Shown here one piece after another: positions 22,316-31,655 of a stretch of 64,000 bases of DNA. Under the pieces are notes generated by a model that saw only the letters and a program-made list of their open reading frames with translations, did no database searches and was not told the DNA's origin. The position numbers were made by a program, and so were the translations under genes. Source of the stretch: Opitutaceae bacterium (lineage in GTDB: Bacteria > Verrucomicrobiota > Verrucomicrobiia > Opitutales > Opitutaceae); NCBI GenBank assembly GCA_016715765.1, contig JADJZJ010000031.1, forward strand, positions 12,773 through 76,772, in the 5' to 3' direction. Positions within the stretch are counted from its first letter, which is position 1. Every line of letters starts with the position of its first letter.

Positions 22316-23293
22316 ATGAAAGTCCTCGTGACCGGTGCCGCCGGCTTCATCGGCCATCATGTCTGCGCCCGCCTCGCCGGGACGCAGCAGTGCGACGTGC
22401 TGGGCGTGGACAATCTCAGCGACTACTATTCCGTCGAGCTGAAGCGCGCCCGGCTGGCGCTGCTCGACCCCCTGGAAACCTTCCGCTTTGTGCAGGCGGA
22501 CTTCGCCGACGCGACGGCCTTCAACGGCCTCTACGATCACTTCAAGCCCGACTACGTCGTGCATCTCGGCGCCCAGGCCGGGGTCCGCTACAGCCTGGAA
22601 AACCCCGCGGCCTACGTGCACAGCAACCTGCTCGGCTTCACCACCGTGCTCGAGGCCTGCCGCCACCGGGCGCCCAAGCACCTCGTCTTCGCCTCCAGCA
22701 GCAGTGTTTATGGCGCGGGTTCGCGGCCGCCCTTTGCCGAGGACGCCAATACCGACCGGCCGCTGTCGTTCTATGGCGCCACCAAGAAAAGCAACGAGGT
22801 CATGGCGCACAGCTACGCCCATCTGCACGGGATTAATGTCACCGGCCTGCGTTTTTTCTCCGTCTATGGACCGTGGGGCCGGCCCGACATGGCGCCGACC
22901 CTCTTTGCGCAGGCGATCTGCGACGACCGGCCCGTCACGCTCTTCAACGACGGCAGGAACCTGCGCGATTTCACCTACGTGGACGACATCGTGGACGGCG
23001 TGCTGAAGGTGCTCCTCTATCCCCCGGCGGAGCGCCCCACCCCGCCCTGCCGGATCTTCAATCTCGGTCACAACCGCCCGGTGGAAACCATTCTCTTCGT
23101 GCGCATGCTCGAGCAACTGCTTGGCCGCACCGCCCGGATCGAACTCACGGGTCCGCAGCCCGGCGACATGTTCGAAACCTGTGCCGACCTCACCCGCATC
23201 CATGCGGCCGTCGGCTACACGCCGCGCGTGCCGCTGGAGGAGGGCCTGCGGCGTTTCGTCGAGTGGTTTCGGAGCTACTACGGCCGGGGCTGA
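22316..23293 (+). CDS. NAD-dependent epimerase, probable UDP-glucuronate 4-epimerase
   Basis: A 325-residue extended short-chain dehydrogenase. GAAGFIGHH at 7-15 binds NAD; LGAQAGVRYSLENP and YGATKKSNEVMAHSYAHL (Tyr-x-x-x-Lys) are characteristic of the GAE (UDP-GlcA 4-epimerase) group, as is LRFFSVYGPWGRPDMA. It would make UDP-galacturonate for envelope polysaccharide. The GAE assignment is from sequence resemblance and related UDP-sugar epimerases remain possible. The permease start follows 6 bp after its stop. Confidence 0.85.
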   Translation: MKVLVTGAAGFIGHHVCARLAGTQQCDVLGVDNLSDYYSVELKRARLALLDPLETFRFVQADFADATAFNGLYDHFKPDYVVHLGAQAGVRYSLENPAAYVHSNLLGFTTVLEACRHRAPKHLVFASSSSVYGAGSRPPFAEDANTDRPLSFYGATKKSNEVMAHSYAHLHGINVTGLRFFSVYGPWGRPDMAPTLFAQAICDDRPVTLFNDGRNLRDFTYVDDIVDGVLKVLLYPPAERPTPPCRIFNLGHNRPVETILFVRMLEQLLGRTARIELTGPQPGDMFETCADLTRIHAAVGYTPRVPLEEGLRRFVEWFRSYYGRG

Positions 23294-23299
23294 GCCGCG

Positions 23300-24523
23300 A
23301 TGACCTGGTTTGACTGGCTGATCGCCGCCCTCGTCGTTGTCACCCTCATCGGCGTGGCGATCGGTCGCTACCCGTGGCTGAAGATGAACCGCGCCACGAT
23401 CGCCCTGGTCGGCGCCACCCTGCTCATCGCGCTCGGCGCGCTCACCCTGGATGAGGCCTACCGGGCCGTGGACTGGAACACGATTCTCCTGCTGTTCGGC
23501 ATGATGGTGCTGAACGTCAACCTGCGCACCTCGGGGTTTTTCCATCTCGTCACGACCCAGGTGCTCGTGCGGGCCCGCACCCCGCGCCGGCTGCTGGCGC
23601 TGCTGGTAGTTGTTTCCGGCGTGCTGTCGGCCATTTTCCTCAACGACACCATCGTCCTGGTCTTCACCCCGCTCGTGCTCGACATCGTGCTGGCCCTCAG
23701 GCGCAACCCCCTGCCCTATCTCATCGGACTCGTGACCGCGGCCAACATCGGCTCGGTGGCCACCATCACCGGCAATCCACAGAACATGCTGGTCGGCATC
23801 GCCTCCGGCATCAGCTATGTTGATTTCACCCGGGCGCTCGGTCCGGTGGCCCTGCTCGGCCTGGGCTGCATCTGGGTTGTGCTGGTCCTGGTCTACCCGC
23901 GGGAATTCACCGCCGAACCCCTCGCCGCCAGCCCACCCGAAGTGCCGCCGCCCAATTACCGGCGCCTGCGCAAATCCCTCGTGGCCACGATTCTCCTGCT
24001 GGCCGCGCTGATTTTCGGGGTGCCGGCCCCGCTGGCCGCCGGCCTGGCGGCGGCGCTGCTGCTGGTTTCGCGCCGGTTGGACCCCGACAAGGTGTTTCAG
24101 GAGATTGACTGGGGTTTGCTGGTTTTCTTCTGCGGTCTCTTTGTCGTGACCGGGGCCATCGAACACTCCGGCATCGGTGAACGGCTGTTCGCCCTGCTGC
24201 GCCCCTATGCCGACCACGGTCCCGCCGCGCTGACCGGCGTCTCGCTGGTGCTCAGCAACCTGGTGTCCAACGTGCCGGCCGTGATGCTGTTCCGTCCCAT
24301 CGTGCCCACCCTCGCCGATCCCCACTCCGCGTGGCTGACCCTGGCCATGGCCACCACGCTGGCCGGCAATCTCACCCTCCTCGGTTCGGTGGCCAACCTG
24401 ATCGTCGCCGAAATCGCCCAAAAGCGCGGCGTGCATCTTTCCTTCACGGAATACCTCAAGGCCGGGACCCCCATCGCCATCCTCAGCCTGCTCCTCGGCA
24501 TCGGCTGGATGACGCTGGCTTGA
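23300..24523 (+). CDS. SLC13/ArsB-NhaD-type anion permease
   Basis: A 407-residue inner-membrane protein with about ten hydrophobic segments. NDTIVLVFTPLVLDI and SVATITGNPQNMLVGI match the conserved loops of the ArsB/NhaD and YbiR-like ion transporters; a second-half repeat (LSNLVSNVPAVMLFRPI, LLGSVANLIVAEIA) shows the inverted duplication of the fold. The substrate is an anion, not determined. It lies 6 bp after the epimerase gene, but a functional link is not obvious. Confidence 0.8.
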   Translation: MTWFDWLIAALVVVTLIGVAIGRYPWLKMNRATIALVGATLLIALGALTLDEAYRAVDWNTILLLFGMMVLNVNLRTSGFFHLVTTQVLVRARTPRRLLALLVVVSGVLSAIFLNDTIVLVFTPLVLDIVLALRRNPLPYLIGLVTAANIGSVATITGNPQNMLVGIASGISYVDFTRALGPVALLGLGCIWVVLVLVYPREFTAEPLAASPPEVPPPNYRRLRKSLVATILLLAALIFGVPAPLAAGLAAALLLVSRRLDPDKVFQEIDWGLLVFFCGLFVVTGAIEHSGIGERLFALLRPYADHGPAALTGVSLVLSNLVSNVPAVMLFRPIVPTLADPHSAWLTLAMATTLAGNLTLLGSVANLIVAEIAQKRGVHLSFTEYLKAGTPIAILSLLLGIGWMTLA

Positions 24524-24722
24524 TCCGGCTGCGGATATAAATTGGCATTCCGTACGGCTGGGACCGTATTTGACCCACCCTGCTGTTAAGCTGGATGGAT
24601 TAAATTCATGAGACCGCACTCCCTTCCGCTCTTTCCTGCCAAGCCGGGCTTGCCTCGCCCCAACGGTCTCCCACGCTGACCGCAAAGTTTCACTTAATCT
24701 CAACGCACCACCCAGCTCTCCC

Positions 24723-25793
24723 ATGTCCAAAGCCGCACCCGCCAAAGCCTCCGCCGCCGTCGTTCCCGCCGCCGCCGCGCGCGACAAAAACATCGAGCTC
24801 GCGCTCTCCTCGATCACCAAGCAGTTCGGCGAAGGCTCGATCATGCGCCTGGGCAGCAACACCAAGATGAAGGTCGAGACGCTCTCGACGGGCTCGCTCG
24901 CCGTGGATCTCGCCCTCGGCGTCGGCGGCCTGCCCAAGGGCCGCATCATCGAGGTCTACGGCCCGGAATCCTCCGGCAAAACCACCTTCTGCCTGAGCGT
25001 CATCGCCGAGGCCCAAAAGCAGGGCGGACTCGCCGCCTTCATTGACGTCGAGCACGCGCTCGATCCGAAATACGCCCGCGTCGTTGGCGTGAACCTCGAC
25101 GATCTCCTCGTTTCCCAGCCCGACTCCGGCGAGGACGCGCTCAACATCATGGAGACGCTCATCCGCTCCAACTCGATCGACGTGATCGTGCTCGACTCGG
25201 TCGCCGCCCTCACCACCAAGGCCGAGCTCGACGGCCAGATGGGCGACATGACCATGGGCAGCCAGGCCCGCCTGATGTCCCAGGCCATGCGCCGGCTCAC
25301 CGCCGTCGTCAGCAAGACGAACTGCATCTGCATTTTCACGAATCAGATTCGCGAGAAGATCGGCGTCATGTTCGGCAACCCCGAGACGACCTCCGGCGGC
25401 CGCGCGCTCAAATTCTTCGCCTCCGTCCGCATCGACATCCGCCGCAAGGACCAGATCAAGACCCCCGAGGGCAAGGTCGTGGGCAACCGCACCAAGATCA
25501 AGGTCGTGAAGAACAAGGTCGCCCCGCCGTTCACCGAGTGTGAGTTCGACATCATGTACGACGAGGGCATTTCCAAGCTCGGCTCGATCCTCGACCTCGG
25601 ACTCGACCACAAGATTCTCGAGAAGAAGGGCGCGTGGATCGCCTACGAGGGCAACCTCGTCGGCCAGGGCCGCGACGCCGCCAAGCAGGCGCTGCGCGAC
25701 AAGCCCGAACTCGCCGAGAAGATCTCCAAGGCCATCCTCGAAAAGGTGAACGTGAAGGGCGGCGAGGCCGTCACCGGCGAAAACGTGGAGTAA
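24723..25793 (+). CDS. recA: recombinase A
   Basis: 356 residues. An Ala-rich N-terminal extension precedes the core. Walker A GPESSGKTT is at 80-88, Walker B VIVLDSVAAL follows, and loop L2 (FTNQIREKIGVMFGNPETTSGGRALKF) is intact. It catalyses strand exchange and LexA cleavage. The upstream 199 bp contain a GAGACCG/CGGTCTC inverted pair (about 24609-24672) but no SOS box I can vouch for. Confidence 0.97.
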   Translation: MSKAAPAKASAAVVPAAAARDKNIELALSSITKQFGEGSIMRLGSNTKMKVETLSTGSLAVDLALGVGGLPKGRIIEVYGPESSGKTTFCLSVIAEAQKQGGLAAFIDVEHALDPKYARVVGVNLDDLLVSQPDSGEDALNIMETLIRSNSIDVIVLDSVAALTTKAELDGQMGDMTMGSQARLMSQAMRRLTAVVSKTNCICIFTNQIREKIGVMFGNPETTSGGRALKFFASVRIDIRRKDQIKTPEGKVVGNRTKIKVVKNKVAPPFTECEFDIMYDEGISKLGSILDLGLDHKILEKKGAWIAYEGNLVGQGRDAAKQALRDKPELAEKISKAILEKVNVKGGEAVTGENVE

Positions 25794-25807
25794 ATCCGCG
25801 TGAAGTT

Positions 25808-25986
25808 GTAGGGCGGGGATTCCGATCCCCGCCTTTTGCGCATCCCGCTAGAATCCAATCTTTATCTTTCTCGGCTTGGATAGGTTGACGCATCATTGCG
25901 ACTAAGGGCGGTCGCGCTCCCAGGCGGGGATCGAAATCCCCGCCCTGCAAACTGAACCTCGATCGCGTCGCCAGAAAGATTGGATT
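25808..25986. repeat. nested repeat block: family A arms, family I inside, overlapping 12-bp pair
   Basis: Family A copies at 25808-25833 and, inverted, at 25922-25948 flank a family I unit (TTGCGACTAAGGGCGGTCGCGCTCCC, 25897-25921). A further perfect 12-bp inverted pair, AATCCAATCTTT (25852-25863) and AAAGATTGGATT (25975-25986), overlaps the outer arm. It occupies most of the 244-bp gap between recA and the GH43-like gene. Confidence 0.8.
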
Positions 25987-26037
25987 GCCGCGCAATTGGC
26001 TGGATAAAGTCGGCATTGGAAACAAGCCCACCCCTCC

Positions 26038-26949
26038 ATGCGCGCCAACGACATCAAAATCCGCGACCCGTTCGTGCTGCCGGTCCCGTCCGAACAACTC
26101 TACTATCTCTACGGCACGACGGATGAGATCCCTTGGGGCGATCACCCCGGCACCGGCTTCGACACCTACCGCAGCCGCGATCTGATTCATTGGGAAGGCC
26201 CCTACCCGGCCTTCCGTCCACCTGCGGGTTTCTGGGGCACGCAGCACTTCTGGGCGCCGGAAGTGCACGTTTGGCGCGGCCGCTATTACATGTTCGCCAG
26301 TTTCAAGTCGGCCACGGTCCATCGCGGCACACAGATTCTCGTCGCCGACCATCCCCTCGGACCCTTCGTCCCGCACAGTGATGGAGCCGTCACGCCCGCC
26401 GATTCCGAGTGCCTCGACGGCACCCTGCACGTGGCGGCGGATGGACGCCCCTGGATGATCTTCAGCCGCGACTGGCCGCAAGTCATCATCGGCCGCTATT
26501 CGGCGGTGCCGTTGCGCGAGGATTTTGGCGCCGCTGACGGGGCCGCCATCGACCTCTTCCCCGTCAATGCCGCCCCGTGGGTGTGCCCGCCACCTTGGCG
26601 GAAGGAACACGGCCAGCCGGATCTGCCGCCCTGCTTTGTCGCCGATGGCGCGTGGCCGTTCCGGACGAAGGAGGGCGAATTCTGCCTGCTTTTCTCCAGT
26701 TGGACCGAAACGGGCTACGCCACCGGCCTCGCCCGTTCCTCCTCGGGCCGGTTGGAGGGTCCATGGAATTTCGACCCGGTGCCGCTGTTCAACGAGGATG
26801 GAGGTCACGCCATGCTCTTCAACGGCTTTGACGGGCGCACCTATCTCACCCTGCATCAACCCAACGACCCTCCGCCGGAACATCCGCGCTTCTTCCCCGT
26901 GGAGGAATCCGGCGGGCAACTCCGGCTCCAACCCGCCATCGCCTCATGA
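26038..26949 (+). CDS. glycoside hydrolase family 43-like protein
   Basis: 303 residues with a five-bladed beta-propeller pattern. IRDPFV puts a candidate catalytic base at Asp10, FWAPEVHVW marks the second blade (E75), and ECLDGTLHV (124-132) the third acidic site. These fit GH43/GH32-62-68 superfamily enzymes acting on arabinose- or xylose-containing glycans. No signal peptide is visible. WAPE replaces the commoner WAPD, so activity is uncertain. Its stop overlaps the cyclophilin start (ATGA). Confidence 0.75.
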   Translation: MRANDIKIRDPFVLPVPSEQLYYLYGTTDEIPWGDHPGTGFDTYRSRDLIHWEGPYPAFRPPAGFWGTQHFWAPEVHVWRGRYYMFASFKSATVHRGTQILVADHPLGPFVPHSDGAVTPADSECLDGTLHVAADGRPWMIFSRDWPQVIIGRYSAVPLREDFGAADGAAIDLFPVNAAPWVCPPPWRKEHGQPDLPPCFVADGAWPFRTKEGEFCLLFSSWTETGYATGLARSSSGRLEGPWNFDPVPLFNEDGGHAMLFNGFDGRTYLTLHQPNDPPPEHPRFFPVEESGGQLRLQPAIAS

Positions 26950-27557
26950 CCCCGCACCGGATTAACCTGTTTTGCCTCGTCGCCCTCAGTTTCGCGACCA
27001 TCGCATTTGGCGGTGAAATGAGTCCAACGGTCCACGTTGTGCTCACGACCGATCACGGGGAGATTGAATTGGAGCTCGATGCCGTTCGCGCTCCCGCGAC
27101 TACGGCCAATTATTTGCGTTACGTGGACCGTGGTTGCTACAACGGTGGTGTATTTCACCGTACCGTTACCCCGGACAACCAGCCGGCGAATAATGTAAAG
27201 ATCGAGGTCATCCAGGGAGGAATCAATCCGGCGCGCACCAAGGAAGACGGTCCGGCCATCATCCTTGAACGGACCCGCGACACCGGCCTCAGGCATGTCG
27301 ATGGCGCCATTTCCATGGCTCGCGCCGGGCCGGACACGGCCACATCAGATTTCTTTATTTGCGTAAGTGACCAGCCTGAGCTGGATTTCGGTGGCCGGCG
27401 CAATCCCGATGGACAGGGATTTGCCGCTTTCGGTCGCGTGGTCCGGGGACTTGATGTCGTTCGTGCCATCCAGCGGGCACCAGCCGAAGGCCAAAAACTG
27501 ACTCCTGCCGTCCTGATTATCCGGGCCCGTCGCATCCCGAACAAAGAATTGCCATAA
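26946..27557 (+). CDS. cyclophilin-type peptidyl-prolyl isomerase, secreted
   Basis: 203 residues. An N-terminal signal peptide (to about residue 22, SFATIAFGG) indicates export. The cyclophilin core TDHGEIELELDAVRAPATTANYLRYVDRGCYNGGVFHRT contains the catalytic Arg as expected, followed by VIQGG and a shortened SMARAGPDTATSDFFICV. It assists folding of periplasmic proteins by cis-trans Pro isomerisation. It overlaps the GH43-like stop by four bases and is probably co-transcribed. Confidence 0.88.
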   Translation: MTPHRINLFCLVALSFATIAFGGEMSPTVHVVLTTDHGEIELELDAVRAPATTANYLRYVDRGCYNGGVFHRTVTPDNQPANNVKIEVIQGGINPARTKEDGPAIILERTRDTGLRHVDGAISMARAGPDTATSDFFICVSDQPELDFGGRRNPDGQGFAAFGRVVRGLDVVRAIQRAPAEGQKLTPAVLIIRARRIPNKELP

Positions 27558-27597
27558 ATTGGGCACCGGTTCTAGTTTGGCGGCTGTACGATCCGTT

Positions 27598-28420
27598 ATG
27601 CATCACAGATGGTGCAGTTTATTGGCAATAGTTACCCTGCTGACCGCCTCCACCCTGACGGCCCAGTCCTCTGTAATCTTTGTTTCGGACGCGAACGGCA
27701 ATATTGGGCGGTATGATGCGAATACTAATGTGGGAACCGCCCTGGGCAGTCTGACGGCTTCCTGGATTCTCCCCGGGCCAGGTGATCGGTCTGGCCTACA
27801 ATCCCGCGTCAAACCAGGTGCTGATCTTTGATCGCAGTGCATCCAAGGTTTACGGCATGGACGCAATGACCGGAGTTGCGACGGTGCTCTTCAGCACTCC
27901 CGGGGTTTCGTTTCAGGGCGGTGCCGTCCTCAATGGACTGGTCTATGGCATTGATGAGAATGCCCAAAACCTCGAGGCCTACACTTTCACGGGGGTGATT
28001 CAGAATCTTACCGGTCCGGGCTTCACCGCCCACGTGCACAGTCTCGCGGTCAACCCGATCACGGGTGAGCTATTTTTCCATTCGTCCACCTCCGGCGTGC
28101 GTGCTGTGTCCACCGGTGGCGTCGAAGGCACGGTGCTCCTCTCCACCACGCTCATGGGCACTCTTGGTTCCGAAGACATCGATTACTACAACGGCAACTA
28201 CCTCGTGGCCGATTATTCCTCCCAGCTTTACCTCGTGAACAGTACGACGGGCGCGAACTCGGTGTTCTTGAACAGCACGCAGCTCACCGGCATGGGCGTG
28301 ATTGGGTCGCTGTCGGGCGTCGCGGTGCAAATGAACGTCGTGCCGGAACCGGGCACCTGGGCTTTGCTGCTGACCGGGTTGGCCGCCGTCGCGCTGACCG
28401 GCCTGAGGCGGCGGCGCTGA
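27598..28420 (+). pseudogene. PEP-CTERM sorting-domain protein, frameshifted as sequenced
   Basis: ATG 27598 encodes a signal peptide (LLAIVTLLTASTLTAQ) and the start of a beta-propeller-like domain (VIFVSDANGNIGRYDANTN), then hits a stop at 27829-27831. From 27782 the next frame continues it (VIGLAYNPASNQVLIFDRS). Removing one C from the CCCC run at 27771-27774 joins the two as ASWILPGQVIGLAYNP, for about 273 residues. The C terminus VPEPGTWALLLTGLAAVAL plus RRRR is a textbook PEP-CTERM anchor for exosortase processing. It is an extracellular protein of unknown function. The break is probably an indel artefact. Confidence 0.8.
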
Positions 28421-28519
28421 TTGGGACCGGTAATTTCCCGGGCGACCGAGACTGATCCGCCGGCCAATCGGTTTGTGCATTGCGCCCGTTATTCGGCTTG
28501 CGCTTATGTCAGTTGATAC

Positions 28520-29272
28520 ATGACGCGAGCCGAGACCCCAAAGCCATTTGCCGCATTGGCCCGACCCGGTGAACCGGTCTTTCAGGTCCGCGGCCTGACC
28601 AAAACCTACGGCGAGGGCGAGGCCGCGGTGCATGCGTTGGAGGAGGTGGACCTCGACTGCCATGCCGGGGAATTCGTCGTCGTGCTCGGCGCCTCCGGCA
28701 GCGGCAAGTCCACCCTGCTCAACCTGCTCGGCGGACTCGACTCCCCCACGCACGGAACGCTCCGCTACCGCGACTGGGATCTGGCCGGGGCCGACGAGGC
28801 CGCGCTCACGCAATACCGCCGCAACAGCGTCGGCTTCGTTTTCCAGTTCTACAATCTCATCCCCAGCCTCACCGCCCGGGAAAACGTCGCGCTCATCACC
28901 GAGATCGCCCCCGACCCGATGTCGCCCGAGGAGGCGCTGCACCTGGTCGGGCTCAGCGCCCGGCTCGATCATTTTCCCGCCCAGCTCTCCGGCGGCGAGC
29001 AGCAGCGCGTGGCCATTGCCCGCGCCATCGCCAAGCGCCCCGCTGTACTGATGTGCGACGAGCCGACCGGGGCCCTGGATGTGCACACCGGCATCGTGGT
29101 GCTCGAGGCCATCGAGCACATCAACCGCGAACTCGGCACCCTGACCCTCGTCATCACGCACAACGCCGTCATCGCCGAGATGGCCGACCGCGTGCTCACG
29201 CTTTCCGACGGCCGCATCATCCACGAACGCCGCAATGCGCGGCGCGCCGCGGTCGGCAGCCTCGCCTGGTAG
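28520..29272 (+). CDS. ABC transporter ATP-binding protein (MacB/LolD type)
   Basis: A 250-residue cytoplasmic ATPase. Walker A GASGSGKST is at 57-65, the Q-loop in FQFYNL, the signature LSGGEQQR at 156-163, Walker B VLMCDEPTGALD from 176, and the switch His in THNAVIAEMADRV. The sequence type is the one that partners FtsX-like permeases. It is followed 9 bp later by the permease and then an adaptor, forming a tripartite export set. Confidence 0.93.
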   Translation: MTRAETPKPFAALARPGEPVFQVRGLTKTYGEGEAAVHALEEVDLDCHAGEFVVVLGASGSGKSTLLNLLGGLDSPTHGTLRYRDWDLAGADEAALTQYRRNSVGFVFQFYNLIPSLTARENVALITEIAPDPMSPEEALHLVGLSARLDHFPAQLSGGEQQRVAIARAIAKRPAVLMCDEPTGALDVHTGIVVLEAIEHINRELGTLTLVITHNAVIAEMADRVLTLSDGRIIHERRNARRAAVGSLAW

Positions 29273-29281
29273 CGCCCGGCC

Positions 29282-31648
29282 ATGAGTCTCCTGGACCTCA
29301 AGCTGCTGCGCGACCTGCGCGCCCTGAAGTCGCAGGCCTTCGCCGTCGCCCTCGTCATGGCCTGCGGCCTCGCGATGATGATCATGACGCGCAGCCTCAT
29401 CCTCTCGCTGGAGGATACGCGCGACGACTATTACCGCGGGCACCGTTTCGCGCAGGTCTTCGCGCGGCTGAAGCGCGCCCCGCAGGCGGTGGCCGGGCAA
29501 CTCGCGGCCATTCCCGGCGTGGCGGCGGTGCAGACCGGCATCGCGCTGCAGGCCACGCTCGACCTGCCCGGCATGGACGAACCCGCGACCGGGCTCATCC
29601 TCTCGCTGCCCGAGAGCGGCGAACTCCAGCTCAACCGGCTCTACCTGCGGGCGGGCCGCATGCTCGTCGGCCGCGCCCCGGCCGGCCAGATCCTCGCGGG
29701 CGAGGCCTTCGCGGAAGCCAACCGGCTCCGGCCCGGATCCGAGATTTCCGCGGTGCTCTACGGGCGGCGCCAGACCTTCCGCATCGCCGGCATCGTCCTA
29801 TCCCCGGAATTCGTGTTCGAAGCGCCGCCCGGCGCCGCGCTGCCGAACAACAAGACCTACGGGGTCTTCTGGATGCCGTACAAGGAACTCGCCACCGCCA
29901 GCAATCTCGACGGCGCCTTCAACAACGTGTCGCTCACCCTCGCCCCGGGTGTCGCCGAGGAGGCCGTCATCGCCGCGGTGGACCGGGTCCTGCAGCCGTA
30001 CGGCGGCCGCGGCGCCTACGGCCGCGACTCGCACCCCTCGCACACCCGGGTGCGCGACGAAATCAATATCCTGCAGGGACTGTCGGTCGGCTTCCCGCTC
30101 GTGTTCCTCAGCGTCGCCGCCTTCATGACCCACGCGGTGATGAGCCGCCAGGTCACGCTGCAGCGCGAGCAGATCGCGATGCTCAAGGCCTGCGGATTTT
30201 CCAACCGGCAGATCGGCTGGCACTACCTGAAGTTCGCGTTCGTGATCGTGTTTGCCGGCATTGTCCTCGGCGTGGTCGGCGGCGTCGCCCTCGGCCACCG
30301 GCTGGTTGACATGTACCACCTGTTCTTCCGGTTTCCCGAGCTGGAGTTCCAGCTCGCCAGGGGCGTCCTCGTCGCCGCCGCCGTGGTGAGCGGGCTCGCC
30401 GCCGTCACCGGCGTCTGGGGCGCGGTGCGGCACGCCGTGCACCTGCCGCCGGCGGAAGCCATGCGGCCGGAACCGCCCGCGAGTTTCCGCCCGGCGCTCA
30501 TCGAGCGGCTCGGTCTCGGCCGCGCGTTCACCGCGTCGTTCCGCATGGCGCTGCGCAACATCGAGCGCCGGCCGGCGCGGGCCCTGCTCACCACGGTCGC
30601 CCTGGCGCTCGCCACCGGAATTCTCGTGGTGCCCAGTTCCTTCCGCGACGGGATCAACCATGTGCTGGATTACCAGTGGGACCTCATCCAGCGGCAGACG
30701 GTGTTTGTCTCCCTCATCGAACCCGGGCCGGTGCGCACCCTCGCGGATTTCCGCGCCCTGCCCGGCGTCGTGCTGGCCGAACCCACGCGCGGCGCGCCCG
30801 TGGAACTCGTGGCGGGAAATTACTCGCGGCGACTCGGCCTGATCGGCCTCCCGGCCCGGGCCACGCTGAACCGCATCATCGGCGCCGACGGCCGCCAGCT
30901 CATTCTGCCGGCCCGCGGCGTGGTGCTCTCGATCAAGCTCGCCGAGGTCCTGCACGTGCGTCCGGGCGACATGCTGCAAATCCGCGTGCTGGACGGCAAA
31001 CGTCCCGTGCTCACCGTGCCGGTGGCGGGGCTCTCCGAGGATTTCGCCGGCACGGCCGCCTTCATGGAGCTCGACACGCTCAACCACCTGCTCGGCGAGG
31101 GCGACCGCATCTCCGGCGCCTACCTGACGGTGCGCGCCGGCGCCTGGAGGGAATTCCTGCGCGCCACGAAGGAGATTCCCCGCATTGGCAACGTCGTCAT
31201 CAAGGAGGCGATCCGCGAGGGCTTCCGCCGGACCACGGCGGAGAGCATCGGACTGATCCAGAAAATCTACCTCACCTTCGCCACGGTGGTTGCGTTCGGC
31301 ATCGTCTACAACAGCGCGCGCATCTCGCTCTCGGAACGGCAGCGCGAGCTGGCCACGTTGCGCGTGGTCGGTTTCACGCAGGGCGAGGTCGGCGCGGTGT
31401 TGATCGGGGAACTGGTCCTGCTCACCCTGCTCGCCATGCCCTTCGGCCTGTTGATCGGCTCGGGTCTGTCCGGCGCCATCCTGCAGACGGTGAACACGGA
31501 ATTCGTCCGCCTCCCGCTCATCCTGACCCCGGCGAACTTCGCCTTCGCCGTGCTGGTCGTCACCCTTGCCTCCCTCGTCTCCGCCTATCTTGCGTGCCGG
31601 CGCCTCAACCGGCTTGATCTCGTCGGCGTCCTGAAGGCCCGCGACTGA
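29282..31648 (+). CDS. ABC transporter permease with two FtsX domains
   Basis: A 788-residue inner-membrane protein. It has an N-terminal membrane segment (AFAVALVMACGLAMMIM), a periplasmic domain to about 260, then three membrane segments (260-385). A second segment near 440 precedes another periplasmic domain and three C-terminal segments (from about 660). The RQVTLQREQIAMLKACGFSNRQIGWHY and ERQRELATLRVVGFTQGEVGAVL loops are the FtsX coupling regions, one per half. The fused double-domain form implies it works as one polypeptide with the ATPase dimer. Confidence 0.88.
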   Translation: MSLLDLKLLRDLRALKSQAFAVALVMACGLAMMIMTRSLILSLEDTRDDYYRGHRFAQVFARLKRAPQAVAGQLAAIPGVAAVQTGIALQATLDLPGMDEPATGLILSLPESGELQLNRLYLRAGRMLVGRAPAGQILAGEAFAEANRLRPGSEISAVLYGRRQTFRIAGIVLSPEFVFEAPPGAALPNNKTYGVFWMPYKELATASNLDGAFNNVSLTLAPGVAEEAVIAAVDRVLQPYGGRGAYGRDSHPSHTRVRDEINILQGLSVGFPLVFLSVAAFMTHAVMSRQVTLQREQIAMLKACGFSNRQIGWHYLKFAFVIVFAGIVLGVVGGVALGHRLVDMYHLFFRFPELEFQLARGVLVAAAVVSGLAAVTGVWGAVRHAVHLPPAEAMRPEPPASFRPALIERLGLGRAFTASFRMALRNIERRPARALLTTVALALATGILVVPSSFRDGINHVLDYQWDLIQRQTVFVSLIEPGPVRTLADFRALPGVVLAEPTRGAPVELVAGNYSRRLGLIGLPARATLNRIIGADGRQLILPARGVVLSIKLAEVLHVRPGDMLQIRVLDGKRPVLTVPVAGLSEDFAGTAAFMELDTLNHLLGEGDRISGAYLTVRAGAWREFLRATKEIPRIGNVVIKEAIREGFRRTTAESIGLIQKIYLTFATVVAFGIVYNSARISLSERQRELATLRVVGFTQGEVGAVLIGELVLLTLLAMPFGLLIGSGLSGAILQTVNTEFVRLPLILTPANFAFAVLVVTLASLVSAYLACRRLNRLDLVGVLKARD

Positions 31649-31655
31649 TTTTCCC

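Noticed and set aside
24524..24722. SOS box upstream of recA
   Set aside because: I saw only a GAGACCG/CGGTCTC pair with 50 bp between arms, which does not fit a LexA operator; no convincing box.
22115..24949. A 944-codon open frame on the minus strand
   Set aside because: It spans the epimerase, permease and the start of recA on the other strand, all of which have clear motifs; the antisense product has none.
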